Positions 36,063 through 45,335 of a DNA stretch of 64,000 nt are shown in pieces. Every line of letters begins with the position of its first letter. The first letter of the stretch is position 1. Under the pieces are notes generated by a model. It was given only the letters and a program-made list of their open reading frames with translations, did no database searches and had not been told where the DNA came from. The stretch lies in the NCBI GenBank assembly GCA_017936685.1, contig JAGBFA010000008.1, positions 1 to 64,000 on the forward strand, read 5' to 3'. The position numbers and the translations under genes were made by a program. Source of the DNA: Alistipes sp. (GTDB lineage Bacteria; Bacteroidota; Bacteroidia; Bacteroidales; Rikenellaceae).

Positions 36063-37163
36063 TTACATGACGGCTGCGTCGATGGCGGCGCGGCGTGCGG
36101 CGACGTAGGATTCGAAGAGGTCGATTATCTGAGGATAGTACGACTCGAATGTCGGATAGAGGTCGCGCTGCCGCTGATACTGGCGCAGCTTGCCGACAAG
36201 TTCGGGTGTCCATACGAATCCGACGCGTATCTCGTCCATAACGGCTTCGCGGACGCTCTCGGCCGGTGCCCCGTTGTCTATGAGATAGCAGATGACGGCG
36301 GCGCGCACGAGCGATTCGTTGATCACCGTCGCCCAGTTGTCGTAGGCCTGCCAGCCCATGATCTGACTGCACAGATCGAACAGTCCTTCGCCGGCGTGCC
36401 GCGTCTTCTCCCGCAGCTCGCTGCCCTCGCCGATAAGATGGTTGATGAACGAGTGGTTGAACTCGTGCACGAGTATGTTGAGATAGATGTCGGGCTGTGC
36501 CACGTATGATGTCCGTCCGTCGCTGGTGCGTTTGACATATCCCATTATGGCGAACACCTCGCTTTTCTGGCCGGGCAGAGTGCGCTTGGGACCGTAGTTG
36601 TTGCCGCCGTTGAGGAAGCCGATGGCTATGCGGAACGTCTCGTCGGCTTCGGTTCCGTAGAACCCGCCGTACCACTTCTCGTTGAAGCGGGGCAGCACCG
36701 ATTCGGTGAACTGTCGGCATATATCGTCGTAGAAGGGGCGGTGCGCCTCGAAGAACTCATAGAAGCGCGACTCCCGTGCGAACTCCGATACGGCCTGGGT
36801 GACGGCTTCGATGTCGACACCCTCGAACCGCTCGTCGAGGCTGTGCTCTTCGCCCGCATACTCCACGCCTCCGTCGGGCAGCAGCCGGAGGTATAGCGCG
36901 AGGCTCATCGGGGCATCGTATCCCACGCCGTTCGAATCGCGCAGCTGCTGCATGATGCCCACGGCGCGGTGATTCTTATAGGGTGCGAACCACTCCGTCA
37001 CCTCGTCGCAATATTCGCGGCCGTAGCCGTGGTTGTACTCCTCGTAACCCGATATGTTGCACAATATGCTCATAAGCTCGATGGGCGCGTGCAGCTCGGG
37101 CTTGATGGCGTATGTCTCGGCAGCGATGCAGAGCATACACAGGGCGGCAATCAGTCGTTTCAT
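36063..37163 (-). CDS. DUF4932 family secreted putative zinc metalloprotease
   Basis: A 366-residue protein with a signal peptide (about 19 residues, IAAETYA). His233-Glu-Phe-Asn-His237 (ILVHEFNHSF) is an HExxH zinc motif, and Glu283 (VINESLVRAA) is a good candidate third ligand in a gluzincin arrangement. This fits DUF4932, a Bacteroidota family of putative metallopeptidases with no assigned substrate. It starts 15 nt after the stop of the upstream 5'-nucleotidase gene, on the same strand, so they are likely co-transcribed. It is periplasmic by prediction. Confidence 0.8.
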   Translation of the reverse strand: MKRLIAALCMLCIAAETYAIKPELHAPIELMSILCNISGYEEYNHGYGREYCDEVTEWFAPYKNHRAVGIMQQLRDSNGVGYDAPMSLALYLRLLPDGGVEYAGEEHSLDERFEGVDIEAVTQAVSEFARESRFYEFFEAHRPFYDDICRQFTESVLPRFNEKWYGGFYGTEADETFRIAIGFLNGGNNYGPKRTLPGQKSEVFAIMGYVKRTSDGRTSYVAQPDIYLNILVHEFNHSFINHLIGEGSELREKTRHAGEGLFDLCSQIMGWQAYDNWATVINESLVRAAVICYLIDNGAPAESVREAVMDEIRVGFVWTPELVGKLRQYQRQRDLYPTFESYYPQIIDLFESYVAARRAAIDAAVM

Positions 37164-37178
37164 ATTCTGTCGTATGAT

Positions 37179-38705
37179 TTAATCCTGCCCGCTGCGCTGG
37201 CTCTGGCGCACGGTGTTGTCGGGCTTGACACCGCCCTCGGCCGTATGGCGCACGACGTAGTCGCGCAGCAGATCCGTAACTTTGCTGTCGGTGACGGTGA
37301 TCTTGCGCTTTACTATCTCCTGATCGATGTAATTTTCGGTTATATAGTTGCACAGCACAACGTTGTACTCCTTGTCGTCGTCGAGATCGAAGACGACATC
37401 GACGGCATCGGGAAGCTCGGCTGGTGTCGTCCCGAGTACCACCTCGTAGGGCAAATTGGAGCGGAAATAGAGGTAGTGCGACTCCTTGTCGGGATTGCCG
37501 TTGTCGGCATAGGCGTTGTATTTGTCGAGTATCATGCGGCGTATCTCGCGGCCGCTGAGAGTGCCTATGCAGGCGGTCGATTCGAACGGATCGGTATTCT
37601 CGACATCGCCCAATGTGATATCGCCGGGCAGCAGCGAGGCAAGACGCACGCCTCCGAAGTGGTAGAACGACAGCTCGGGCGTGAATGTCTTCGTTTTGCC
37701 TTCAACGTCGTATTCGGTGGTCTCCAACAGCGCGTCGACCATCATATTGGCAACGCCGTCGTGCGTGGCGGCCGCAGCGGCCTCTCCCACCTTCTCGTTC
37801 AGCTGGGGCATGCGCGACTTGATCTCGTTGACCATATCCATATACTCCCCGTCGATCTCCACTTCGCTCAGATCGATCTGCGTGTACTCGACGCCCGTGA
37901 TGCGACCCTGCCCGACGCTTATGTCGGCAACTGTCACGAAGCCGAGATTCTTGCCGTTCTGCGAGATGTGTATGCCCTCGACATCGTCGGCGACAATGGT
38001 ATGGCTGTGTCCTCCGGCTATCCAGTCGCAAGCGGGACGCTCGGCTGCGAACATGCGGTCGGTATCGTATCCCATGTGCGAGAGCACTATCGTGAAGTCG
38101 CTGCGCTCTGCGAGCGAGTCGCACCATGCGGCGGCCGTCGCGACATCGGGACGGAACCGGAAGTCGACGAAGCCTACCGGCTTGCCTGCCGGACGGCAGC
38201 CCTCGTATTCGGTGTCGACCACCCCCGTAACACCTATGCGCACGCCCTCGCACTCGAACAGGGCGTAGGGCACCACCTCGGGAAATTCGACCCCCTCGCG
38301 CACGGCGACATTGGCGCAGACGGTGGCGAAATCCGACATCTCGATCAGTGCGGCCAGATTCTCGCGCAGCTTGTCGAATTCGTGATTGCCCAGACCGACA
38401 GCATTGTAGCACAGTCGTTTGAATATCTCTATCATAGGCGCGCCGGCCGGCTCGGCCTTGTCGACGAAGGCGTTGCCCACAACGCGGTCGCCCGAGTCGA
38501 AGAGCAGAGTGCAGCCCTTCGAGCGGTAGTTTCCGACTACCGTCGCCAAACGGGGTATGGCATTGATGTTGGCGTGTATGTCGTTGGTGGTGATTATATA
38601 TATGTGCCGCACCTCGCCGCTCGGCTGCCGCACGCTGTCGCCACTGCCGTAATATGCCATGCCCAAGCAGAGCAGCGTGGCTAATAACAGATAGAGTTTT
38701 TTCAT
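37179..38705 (-). CDS. Secreted 5'-nucleotidase / UshA-like metallophosphoesterase
   Basis: A 508-residue protein with a signal peptide. The N-terminal calcineurin-like domain carries TTNDIHANI, LLFDSGDRVVGN, LGNHEFDKL and GGHSHT, the metal-binding motifs of UshA/5'-nucleotidases. The C-terminal domain (about 300-490) matches the 5'-nucleotidase substrate domain (HFGGVRLASLLPGDITLGDV). It probably dephosphorylates nucleotides in the periplasm for salvage. It is transcribed divergently from the kinase-like gene at 38777; the two share a 71-nt gap. Confidence 0.9.
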   Translation of the reverse strand: MKKLYLLLATLLCLGMAYYGSGDSVRQPSGEVRHIYIITTNDIHANINAIPRLATVVGNYRSKGCTLLFDSGDRVVGNAFVDKAEPAGAPMIEIFKRLCYNAVGLGNHEFDKLRENLAALIEMSDFATVCANVAVREGVEFPEVVPYALFECEGVRIGVTGVVDTEYEGCRPAGKPVGFVDFRFRPDVATAAAWCDSLAERSDFTIVLSHMGYDTDRMFAAERPACDWIAGGHSHTIVADDVEGIHISQNGKNLGFVTVADISVGQGRITGVEYTQIDLSEVEIDGEYMDMVNEIKSRMPQLNEKVGEAAAAATHDGVANMMVDALLETTEYDVEGKTKTFTPELSFYHFGGVRLASLLPGDITLGDVENTDPFESTACIGTLSGREIRRMILDKYNAYADNGNPDKESHYLYFRSNLPYEVVLGTTPAELPDAVDVVFDLDDDKEYNVVLCNYITENYIDQEIVKRKITVTDSKVTDLLRDYVVRHTAEGGVKPDNTVRQSQRSGQD

Positions 38706-38721
38706 AATAATCGGAAATTAG

Positions 38722-38754
38722 TTTGCTCAAAAATACAAAAAATTATTATCTTTA
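38722..38754 (+). promoter_or_regulatory. Predicted promoter of the uridine-kinase-like gene
   Basis: TTTG at 38722-38725 and TATCTTTA at 38747-38754 (one mismatch to TAnnTTTG) are 21 nt apart, 22 nt before the ATG at 38777. Confidence 0.55.
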
Positions 38755-38776
38755 CACACCGATTGTATTAAAATTT

Positions 38777-40447
38777 ATGGGAGACGTTATCAAAGTCGTA
38801 TGCAAAAACACCTCTGCCGAGATCGAGGCGGAGATGGGGCGTTCGCTGCTCGAAGTGATGCAGATGGCCGGCATCGTCGGCCGATATCCGTATCTTGCGG
38901 CCTATGTCAACAACCGCTTCAAGGAGCTGAACTACAAGATATACACTCCCGTTACGGTGGAGTTCATCGACATCACGCATTTCGAGGGCTACCGCATCTA
39001 CCAGCGCACCATATCGTTCATACTGCAAAAGGCCGTGTGGGATCTCTTTCCCGGCCGCAAGCTCCACATACGCCATACGTTGGGCAGCGGCTTCTACTGC
39101 GAGTTCGATGACAGCGACGAGCTGTCGACGGGCGATATAGCCCGCATAAAGAGCCGCATGGCCGAGATCGTGGCCGAGAACATACCCATCGTGCGCGGCA
39201 AGCTGCCCACTTCGGAGCTGCGCCGCGAGTATGCCGCATTCGGCTTCGACGACCGCATAGCCCTGCTCGACACGCGCCCGCGGCTGTACAGCACCTGCCA
39301 CCGCATGGGCGGCATGGTGGGATACTTCTACGGTACGCTCGCCCCGTCGACCGGATATATCGGGGCGTTCGATCTGATGCGTTACGGCAACGGCTTCTAC
39401 GTGGCACTGCCGCAGCACTCCGACCCCGACCGCGTGTCGTCGTCGGTGCAGCTCGACAAGATGTTCGACATATTCCACGAGTATCAGATGTGGGTCAACA
39501 TCATGGGCGTGCCTACTGTCGGCGAGCTGAATGCCAAGGTGCTGTCGGGCGACGCAAGCGAACTTATCAAGATCGCCGAGGCCTTCCACGAGAACAAGAT
39601 CGCCGGCATAGCTTCGGCCATACAGCAGGCCAACCTCTCGTCGGGCACGCGCATGGCACTAATATCGGGTCCCTCGTCGAGCGGCAAGACCACATTCGCC
39701 AAACGGCTGGGCATACAGCTGCGCATATTGGGTCTCGATCCGGTGCTGATCTCGCTCGACGACTATTTCGTCGAACGCGACCGCACGCCGCGCGACGAGA
39801 ACGGCGACTACGATTTTGAGGCCTTGGAGGCCATCGACTTGGAGACGCTCAACTCGCATCTCAAACGATTATTCGCCGGAGAGAGCGTGGAGATCCCGCG
39901 CTACGACTTCATCTCGGGCAAGCGTCAGTGGCACGACCGCCCGCTGCGCCTGAACGACCGCTCGATACTGATCATGGAGGGCATACACGGCTTGAATCCG
40001 CGCCTTACGCCGGCCATACCCGACTCGGCCAAGTTCAAGATCTACATATCGTGCTTCACGTCGGTGGCCATGGACAACTTCTCGCGCATACCGACGACCG
40101 ACAACCGTCTGCTGCGCCGGTTGATACGCGACAACGCCACCCGCGGCTACAAGGCTCTGCCCACGCTGCAACGCTGGCCGAGCGTGCGCCGGGGCGAGGA
40201 GCGGCACATATTCCCCTATCAGGAGAATGCCGACGTGATGTTCAACTCGTCGCTCTTCTACGAGATCTCGGTGCTGCGCGCCAAGGCCGAGCCTATATTG
40301 CGCGAGGTGCCCGACACCGAACCCGAATATGCCGAGGCGCGGCGGCTGTTGAAGTTCCTCGACAACTTCATACCCATCGATCCCGACGAGATACCGCCCA
40401 CGTCGCTCCTGCGCGAGTTCATAGGCGGCAGTTCGTTCAAATATTGA
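38777..40447 (+). CDS. Uridine-kinase/phosphoribulokinase-like protein with TGS/threonyl-tRNA-synthetase-like N-terminus
   Basis: A 556-residue protein from the ATG at 38777 (the frame upstream overlaps the promoter). The N-terminal ~60 residues resemble a TGS domain. Residues about 60-270 resemble the second additional domain of threonyl-tRNA synthetase (HIRHTLGSGFYCEF). The C-terminal half is a P-loop kinase with GPSSSGKTTFAKRL (Walker A), ISLDDYFVERD, and YDFISGKRQWHDRPL. Such fusions are usually annotated as uridine kinase; the true substrate is uncertain. gcvP follows 30 nt later, probably in the same transcript. Confidence 0.85.
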   Translation: MGDVIKVVCKNTSAEIEAEMGRSLLEVMQMAGIVGRYPYLAAYVNNRFKELNYKIYTPVTVEFIDITHFEGYRIYQRTISFILQKAVWDLFPGRKLHIRHTLGSGFYCEFDDSDELSTGDIARIKSRMAEIVAENIPIVRGKLPTSELRREYAAFGFDDRIALLDTRPRLYSTCHRMGGMVGYFYGTLAPSTGYIGAFDLMRYGNGFYVALPQHSDPDRVSSSVQLDKMFDIFHEYQMWVNIMGVPTVGELNAKVLSGDASELIKIAEAFHENKIAGIASAIQQANLSSGTRMALISGPSSSGKTTFAKRLGIQLRILGLDPVLISLDDYFVERDRTPRDENGDYDFEALEAIDLETLNSHLKRLFAGESVEIPRYDFISGKRQWHDRPLRLNDRSILIMEGIHGLNPRLTPAIPDSAKFKIYISCFTSVAMDNFSRIPTTDNRLLRRLIRDNATRGYKALPTLQRWPSVRRGEERHIFPYQENADVMFNSSLFYEISVLRAKAEPILREVPDTEPEYAEARRLLKFLDNFIPIDPDEIPPTSLLREFIGGSSFKY

Positions 40448-40477
40448 TTATCGAAAAACTTAAATACGACAACTCAA

Positions 40478-43312
40478 ATGGAACAATTCGACAAGTTCGT
40501 AAACCGCCACGTGGGCGTTAACGATCCCGCCGACCTCGATGCCATGCTCGGCGTCATAGGCGTAAGCTCTGTTGAGGAGCTGATATCGCAAGTCATACCT
40601 CAATCCATCAGACTGAAACAACCGCTGCGTCTGCCCGCTCCCATGACCGAATGGGAGTATGCGGCTCACATAGAGGCTCTTGCCGCCAAGAACCGCGTCG
40701 TGCGCTCGTTCATAGGCATGGGCTACTATCCGACGGCCGTGCCGGCCGTGGTATCGCGCAACGTCTTCGAGAATCCGGCGTGGTACACCTCTTACACGCC
40801 CTATCAGGCCGAGATCTCGCAGGGACGTTTGGAGGCTCTTCTCAATTTCCAGACGGCCGTGCTCTCGCTCACGGGCATGGAGGTGGCCAACTGCTCGCTT
40901 TTAGACGAGGCAACGGCTGCGGCCGAGGCCATGCTGATGATGTTTGCAATGCGTTCGCGCGAGGCGGTCAAGCAGGGACGCAACTATCTCTTCGTCGATG
41001 AAAACATATTCCCACAGACGCTCGACGTGCTGCTCACGCGCAGCGAGCCGTTCGGCATAGAGATCATTCGCGACGACTTCGCCTCGTACACCTTCACCGG
41101 CAAGGAGTTCGGTGCCGTGGTGCAGTATCCGGCCGCCGACGGCCAGGTGCGCGACTACGCCGACTTCACCGCTGCGGCGCATGCCGCCGGCGTGACGGTG
41201 ACGGCCGTGGCCGATCTGCTGTCGTTAGTACTGTTGAAGTCGCCCGGGGAGTGGGGTGCCGACATAGCCGTGGGCACGACGCAGCGTCTGGGCTGCCCCA
41301 TGGGCTTCGGCGGTCCGAGCGCGGGTTACATGGCCACGCGCGACAGCTACAAGCGTCAGATGCCGGGACGCATCATCGGCGTGTCGGTCGACCGTCTGGG
41401 CAACAAGGCACTGCGCATGTCGTTGCAGATGCGCGAGCAGCATATCAAGCGCGAGAAAGCCACCTCGAACATCTGTACGGCTCAGGCTCTGATGGCCTCG
41501 ATGGCGGGCTTCTACTGCGTATACAACGGTGCCGAGGGTCTGCACCGCGCCGCCATGACGGCACACACGGCAGCCCTGACCGTGGCCGAGGCATTGGAGT
41601 CGATAGGCTACGTGCTGACATCGAAGTCGGTATTCGACACTATCGAGGTGGAGGCCGAAGCTGCCGTCATACAGAGCATCGCCCTGTCGCGCGGCATCAA
41701 CTTCTACTACCCCTCGGACAACCGCGTGCGCATGTCGTTCGACGAGCTGACAACCGACGAGGAGTTGCAGAGCGTCGCCGCGATCTTCGCCGAAGCCAAG
41801 GGACGCAAGCCGCGTAGCGTGAAGCGCGTGGAGAAGAGCAACCTTGCCGCGAGTCTCTGCCGCCGCTCGGAGATACTCACCGAGCAGGTGTTCCGCTCGT
41901 ATCGCACCGAGACCGAGATGATGCGTTATATCAAGCGTTTGGAGATGCGCGACATCTCGCTGATGAACTCGATGATATCGCTGGGTTCGTGCACCATGAA
42001 GCTCAATGCGGCGGTGCTGATGCAGCCGCTGTCGCTGGCGGGCTTCCAGAACATACACCCGCTGGCCCCTGCCGACCAGACCGAGGGCTACCGCGAGCTG
42101 ATCTCTTCGTTGGAGGGCTATCTTGCCACGATCACCGGCTTTGCCGGCTGCACGCTGATGCCCAACTCGGGCGCGGCGGGCGAGTACACGGGTCTGATGG
42201 TCATTCGCGCCTATCATCAGAGCCGCGGACAGGGCTATCGCAACGTGATTCTGATCCCGTCGTCGGCACACGGCACGAATCCTGCATCGGCAGCCATGGC
42301 CGGCATGAAGATCGTCACGGTGGCGTGCGACTCCAACGGCAACATCGATGTCGACGACCTGCGCGCCAAGGCCGAGGAGTACAGCTCGGAGCTGTGCGGA
42401 CTGATGGTGACATACCCCTCGACGCACGGTGTGTTCGAGAGCCGCATACGCGACATCGTCGATGCCGTGCACGATGCCGGCGGACAGGTCTACATGGACG
42501 GTGCCAACATGAACGCACAGGTTGCGCTGACCAATCCGGGATATATCGGAGCCGATGTCTGCCACCTGAATCTGCACAAGACCTTCGCCATGCCTCACGG
42601 CGGCGGCGGCCCGGGCGTGGGTCCCGTCTGCGTGGCCGAACATCTGGTTAAGTTCCTGCCGTCGCACCCGATCGTGGAGACCGGCGGCGACGAGGGCATA
42701 ACGGCCGTGAGCGCATCGCCGTGGGGATCGGCCATGCTGCTGCCCATCACCTACGGCTATATACGCATGCTCGGCGAGGAGGGTCTGCGCCGCGTCACGG
42801 AGCTGGCCATCGTCAATGCCAACTACATGTCGTCGGCTCTGAAAGATGAGTTTCGCACCTACTACTCGGGCGAGACAGGCCGCGTGGGTCACGAGATGAT
42901 TCTCGATCTGACGCACTTCAAGCACGACTTCAACATCGATTGCGGCGACATAGCCCACCGCTTGATGGACTACGGCTTCCATGCACCCACACTCTCGTTC
43001 CCCGTGCACGAGACGCTGATGGTGGAGCCGACCGAGAGCGAGTCGAAGGCCGAGATGGACCGTTTCATCGAGGCTCTGGTGGCCATCAAGCGCGAGTGCG
43101 AGGCCGCAGCCGCCTCGGGCGAGAAGGACAATGTGGTGGTCAATGCACCCCACACGGCTTTGGAGCTGGCAGGCGAGTGGTCGCACCCCTACACGCGAAT
43201 GCAGGCCGCATTCCCGTTGGAGTGGGTGGCACGCGCCAAGTTCTTCCCCTATGTGACCAAGATCGATAACGGCTACGGCGACAGAAATTTGGTGTGCCGT
43301 TGCTCGGAATAG
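40478..43312 (+). CDS. gcvP: Glycine dehydrogenase (decarboxylating), full-length P protein
   Basis: A 944-residue fused P1-P2 glycine decarboxylase. It releases CO2 from glycine and passes the aminomethyl group to GcvH. PLP binds Lys701 in HLNLHKTFAMPHGGGGPG, and the glycine-rich stretch after it is the family hallmark. MGYYPTAVPAVVSRNVFENP and NSMISLGSCTMKLNA are further conserved blocks. The gene is intact. gcvH is 6.3 kb upstream, so the system's genes are scattered here rather than in one operon. Confidence 0.97.
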   Translation: MEQFDKFVNRHVGVNDPADLDAMLGVIGVSSVEELISQVIPQSIRLKQPLRLPAPMTEWEYAAHIEALAAKNRVVRSFIGMGYYPTAVPAVVSRNVFENPAWYTSYTPYQAEISQGRLEALLNFQTAVLSLTGMEVANCSLLDEATAAAEAMLMMFAMRSREAVKQGRNYLFVDENIFPQTLDVLLTRSEPFGIEIIRDDFASYTFTGKEFGAVVQYPAADGQVRDYADFTAAAHAAGVTVTAVADLLSLVLLKSPGEWGADIAVGTTQRLGCPMGFGGPSAGYMATRDSYKRQMPGRIIGVSVDRLGNKALRMSLQMREQHIKREKATSNICTAQALMASMAGFYCVYNGAEGLHRAAMTAHTAALTVAEALESIGYVLTSKSVFDTIEVEAEAAVIQSIALSRGINFYYPSDNRVRMSFDELTTDEELQSVAAIFAEAKGRKPRSVKRVEKSNLAASLCRRSEILTEQVFRSYRTETEMMRYIKRLEMRDISLMNSMISLGSCTMKLNAAVLMQPLSLAGFQNIHPLAPADQTEGYRELISSLEGYLATITGFAGCTLMPNSGAAGEYTGLMVIRAYHQSRGQGYRNVILIPSSAHGTNPASAAMAGMKIVTVACDSNGNIDVDDLRAKAEEYSSELCGLMVTYPSTHGVFESRIRDIVDAVHDAGGQVYMDGANMNAQVALTNPGYIGADVCHLNLHKTFAMPHGGGGPGVGPVCVAEHLVKFLPSHPIVETGGDEGITAVSASPWGSAMLLPITYGYIRMLGEEGLRRVTELAIVNANYMSSALKDEFRTYYSGETGRVGHEMILDLTHFKHDFNIDCGDIAHRLMDYGFHAPTLSFPVHETLMVEPTESESKAEMDRFIEALVAIKRECEAAAASGEKDNVVVNAPHTALELAGEWSHPYTRMQAAFPLEWVARAKFFPYVTKIDNGYGDRNLVCRCSE

Positions 43313-43416
43313 AAAATTTTTCGTTCCTTTGCAGGACGCAATCCGTCGGGGCGGCCTTACTGAGGTCGCCGCAGTGGGGCGGAATGTGTAATAATTATCG
43401 TATATAATTGAAATAG

Positions 43417-44037
43417 ATGAAAGTAGAACAGAACAAAATGGTGGCGGTCGACTACACTCTGACCGTCGACGGCAAGATTGCCGACCGATCGCAGCCCGGC
43501 AAGCCGCTCGAATTTATCTGCGGCATGGGCATGTTGCTGCCCAAGTTCGAGGCGGCGATCATGGGTAAGGAGCCGGGCGAGAAGGTGGCCTTCACGCTCG
43601 AAGCCAAGGACGGCTACGGAGAGGTGATCCCCGAAGCTGTCGTCGAGCTGCCCAAGACCGTATTCATGATGGAGGGCAAGATCGCCGAGGAGATACTCTT
43701 CGTCGGCAGCCAGATACCTATGGCCGACGCTCAGGGCAACCGCATGGTCGGTGTTGTCAGGGAGGTCAAGGCCGACAGCATCATGATGGACTTCAACCAC
43801 CCGATGGCGGGCAAGACGCTCAACTTCGAGGTCGAGGTGGTGTCGGTGCGCGACGTTACGCCCGAGGATCTGGCCAGCCAGGGCGGCTGCGGCTGCGGCT
43901 GTCACGACTGCGACGGCGATTGCGGCGGTGAGCACGAGTGCCACGGTGACCATGATTGCGGCGGCGAGCACGAGTGCAAGCACGGACATCACGGCGAGCA
44001 CGATCACGGCTGCGACTGCGGCTGCGACCACAAATAA
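43417..44037 (+). CDS. slyD: SlyD-like FKBP peptidyl-prolyl isomerase with Cys/His metal-binding tail
   Basis: A 206-residue protein. Residues 1-~150 form an FKBP fold with an inserted chaperone (IF) domain, as in SlyD (VDYTLTVDGKIADRS, LPKFEAAIMGKEPGEK, then FNHPMAGKTLNFEVEV). The last ~50 residues hold 11 Cys and 11 His among Gly/Asp/Glu, a metal-binding tail like that of E. coli SlyD, which binds nickel for hydrogenase maturation. This tail is unusually regular (GGEHEC twice). It acts in the cytoplasm as a foldase. No hydrogenase genes are in the window. Confidence 0.93.
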   Translation: MKVEQNKMVAVDYTLTVDGKIADRSQPGKPLEFICGMGMLLPKFEAAIMGKEPGEKVAFTLEAKDGYGEVIPEAVVELPKTVFMMEGKIAEEILFVGSQIPMADAQGNRMVGVVREVKADSIMMDFNHPMAGKTLNFEVEVVSVRDVTPEDLASQGGCGCGCHDCDGDCGGEHECHGDHDCGGEHECKHGHHGEHDHGCDCGCDHK

Positions 44038-44090
44038 AGCCCGACGGGCACTATCGAGCGGCAGAAGTCAACGGGCTTTTGCCGCTTTTC
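44037..44090 (+). terminator. Terminator after slyD with two interlocked stems
   Basis: AAGCCCG (44037-44043) pairs with CGGGCTT (44072-44078), and GCGGCA (44058-44063) pairs with TGCCGC (44080-44085), which is followed by TTTT. The stems interleave, so they are either alternatives or a pseudoknot-like fold. The second stem plus the T-run looks like an ordinary intrinsic terminator. Confidence 0.6.
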
Positions 44091-44112
44091 GTTTGAAATA
44101 CACAGGTGTTAT

Positions 44113-45282
44113 ATGTCCATCTGCATATCGCAAATCGCTGCCACGCTGCGCAGCGACCATATAGTGTGCCGACGGCTGCCGCGGCCGCGGCTCTGCATCG
44201 GGCCCGATGGATCGGTGCCGCTCCATGCCGGCAACAGCGCGGTGGTGGCCAAGGTGACGCTGGGCGACGATCCGAAGCCGTGGGCTATGAAGTGCTACAC
44301 GCGTCGCAAGGAGCGTCTGAGCGAGATCTACGGCCGCGCTTTTTTTGCCGGCGAGCTATTCGTCTACGACATATCGGGGCGCGGCGAGTGGGTCGACGTG
44401 GTGATAAGGGAGTGGATCGATGGCGTGACGCTCGACGAGGCTCTGCGCGAGGCCGTGGCGGCATGTTCCCGGCCGCGATTGGCCGCTTTGAGCCGCAGCT
44501 TCGATAGCATGGCCGCCCGTCTGCTGCGCTCGGAGCGTGCCCACGGCGATCTGAAACCCGAAAACATCGTGCTCGCGCCGGAGGGCATGACACTCGTGGA
44601 TTGGGACGCGGCGTGGCTGCCGGCCATAGGCGAAAGCAGAGCCGTGGAGACCGGTACGCCCGACTGGCAGCACCCCGCGCGCACGGCAGCCCTCTACGAC
44701 AAGAGCCTCGACGACTATCCGGTGGCACTCGTCTCCTCGATGCTGGCCTCGCTTGCCGCCGACTGCCGCGCGCTTGCTCCCCGGCTCGATGCCGGAGGCC
44801 GCCTGTTTTCGCCTGCGGCCGCCGTGGCGGGCAGAGATCCTGTGCTCGATCTTGCGGAGGATATACTCGCTCGCGCGGCCGATGCCGTCCACTACCGCAT
44901 AGCACGCCTTTTGCACTCGCCTATGCCGCAGCTGCCTCTGCTCGCCGAGCTACTCGCATACGCTCTGCGCGAGCCGGAGGACGATCCCTGTTTCGACGGA
45001 GCCGAGCTTGCCCGCAGCCGCACCACGTCGCATTGGGGATATGTGCGCGGCGGAGAGTGGATCACTCCGCCGCTCTACGACATGGGCTTCGAACCCTCCG
45101 ACGGCGTGGCTCTGGTGGAGATAGGCCGCTGCCGCCACTTCATCGATGCGGGCATGCGCTCGGTGGTGGAGTGCTCCTCCTTCGACAGCGTGAAGCCCAT
45201 GCGCTCGGGTTGCGCCGCGGCTGTCAGAGACGGCGAACGCTATACGATATATCTTGACGGCGGCATAGAGCGGACGTTTTGA
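44113..45282 (+). CDS. Ser/Thr protein kinase with C-terminal WG-repeat-like segment
   Basis: A 389-residue eukaryotic-type kinase. Lys60 (WAMKCY) is in the place of the ATP-anchoring Lys; H144-GDLKPEN-151 is a complete catalytic loop with Asp146, Lys148 and Asn151; Asp163 (LVDWDAAW) replaces DFG. TGTPDWQHPA (181-190) resembles the activation/P+1 region. After a helical segment, residues from 308 (HWGYVRGGEWITPPLYD) look like a degenerate WG repeat, seen again in the last gene of the cluster. No membrane segment is present, so it is cytoplasmic. It is the first of four same-strand genes of unknown process; the target is unknown. Confidence 0.8.
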   Translation: MSICISQIAATLRSDHIVCRRLPRPRLCIGPDGSVPLHAGNSAVVAKVTLGDDPKPWAMKCYTRRKERLSEIYGRAFFAGELFVYDISGRGEWVDVVIREWIDGVTLDEALREAVAACSRPRLAALSRSFDSMAARLLRSERAHGDLKPENIVLAPEGMTLVDWDAAWLPAIGESRAVETGTPDWQHPARTAALYDKSLDDYPVALVSSMLASLAADCRALAPRLDAGGRLFSPAAAVAGRDPVLDLAEDILARAADAVHYRIARLLHSPMPQLPLLAELLAYALREPEDDPCFDGAELARSRTTSHWGYVRGGEWITPPLYDMGFEPSDGVALVEIGRCRHFIDAGMRSVVECSSFDSVKPMRSGCAAAVRDGERYTIYLDGGIERTF

Positions 45283-45308
45283 ATATTGGTGAAAAAACAC
45301 TAATTTTG
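45278..45308 (+). promoter_or_regulatory. Predicted internal promoter before the DUF4954 gene
   Basis: TTTG at 45278-45281 (over the kinase stop codon) and TAATTTTG at 45301-45308 are 19 nt apart. The DUF4954 ATG at 45336 follows 28 nt later. This is a close consensus fit and means the last three cluster genes can be transcribed without the kinase. Confidence 0.65.
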
Positions 45309-45335
45309 TCGGGTATACAATTATCATCGAAGCCG

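Noticed and set aside
35324-36070. A 248-codon forward frame through the repeats after mdh
   Set aside because: It runs across hairpin and tandem repeats and encodes repetitive peptide copies; no homology, no promoter.
40900-43186. Long reverse frames opposite gcvP
   Set aside because: Antisense shadows; gcvP itself is complete with the PLP lysine motif.
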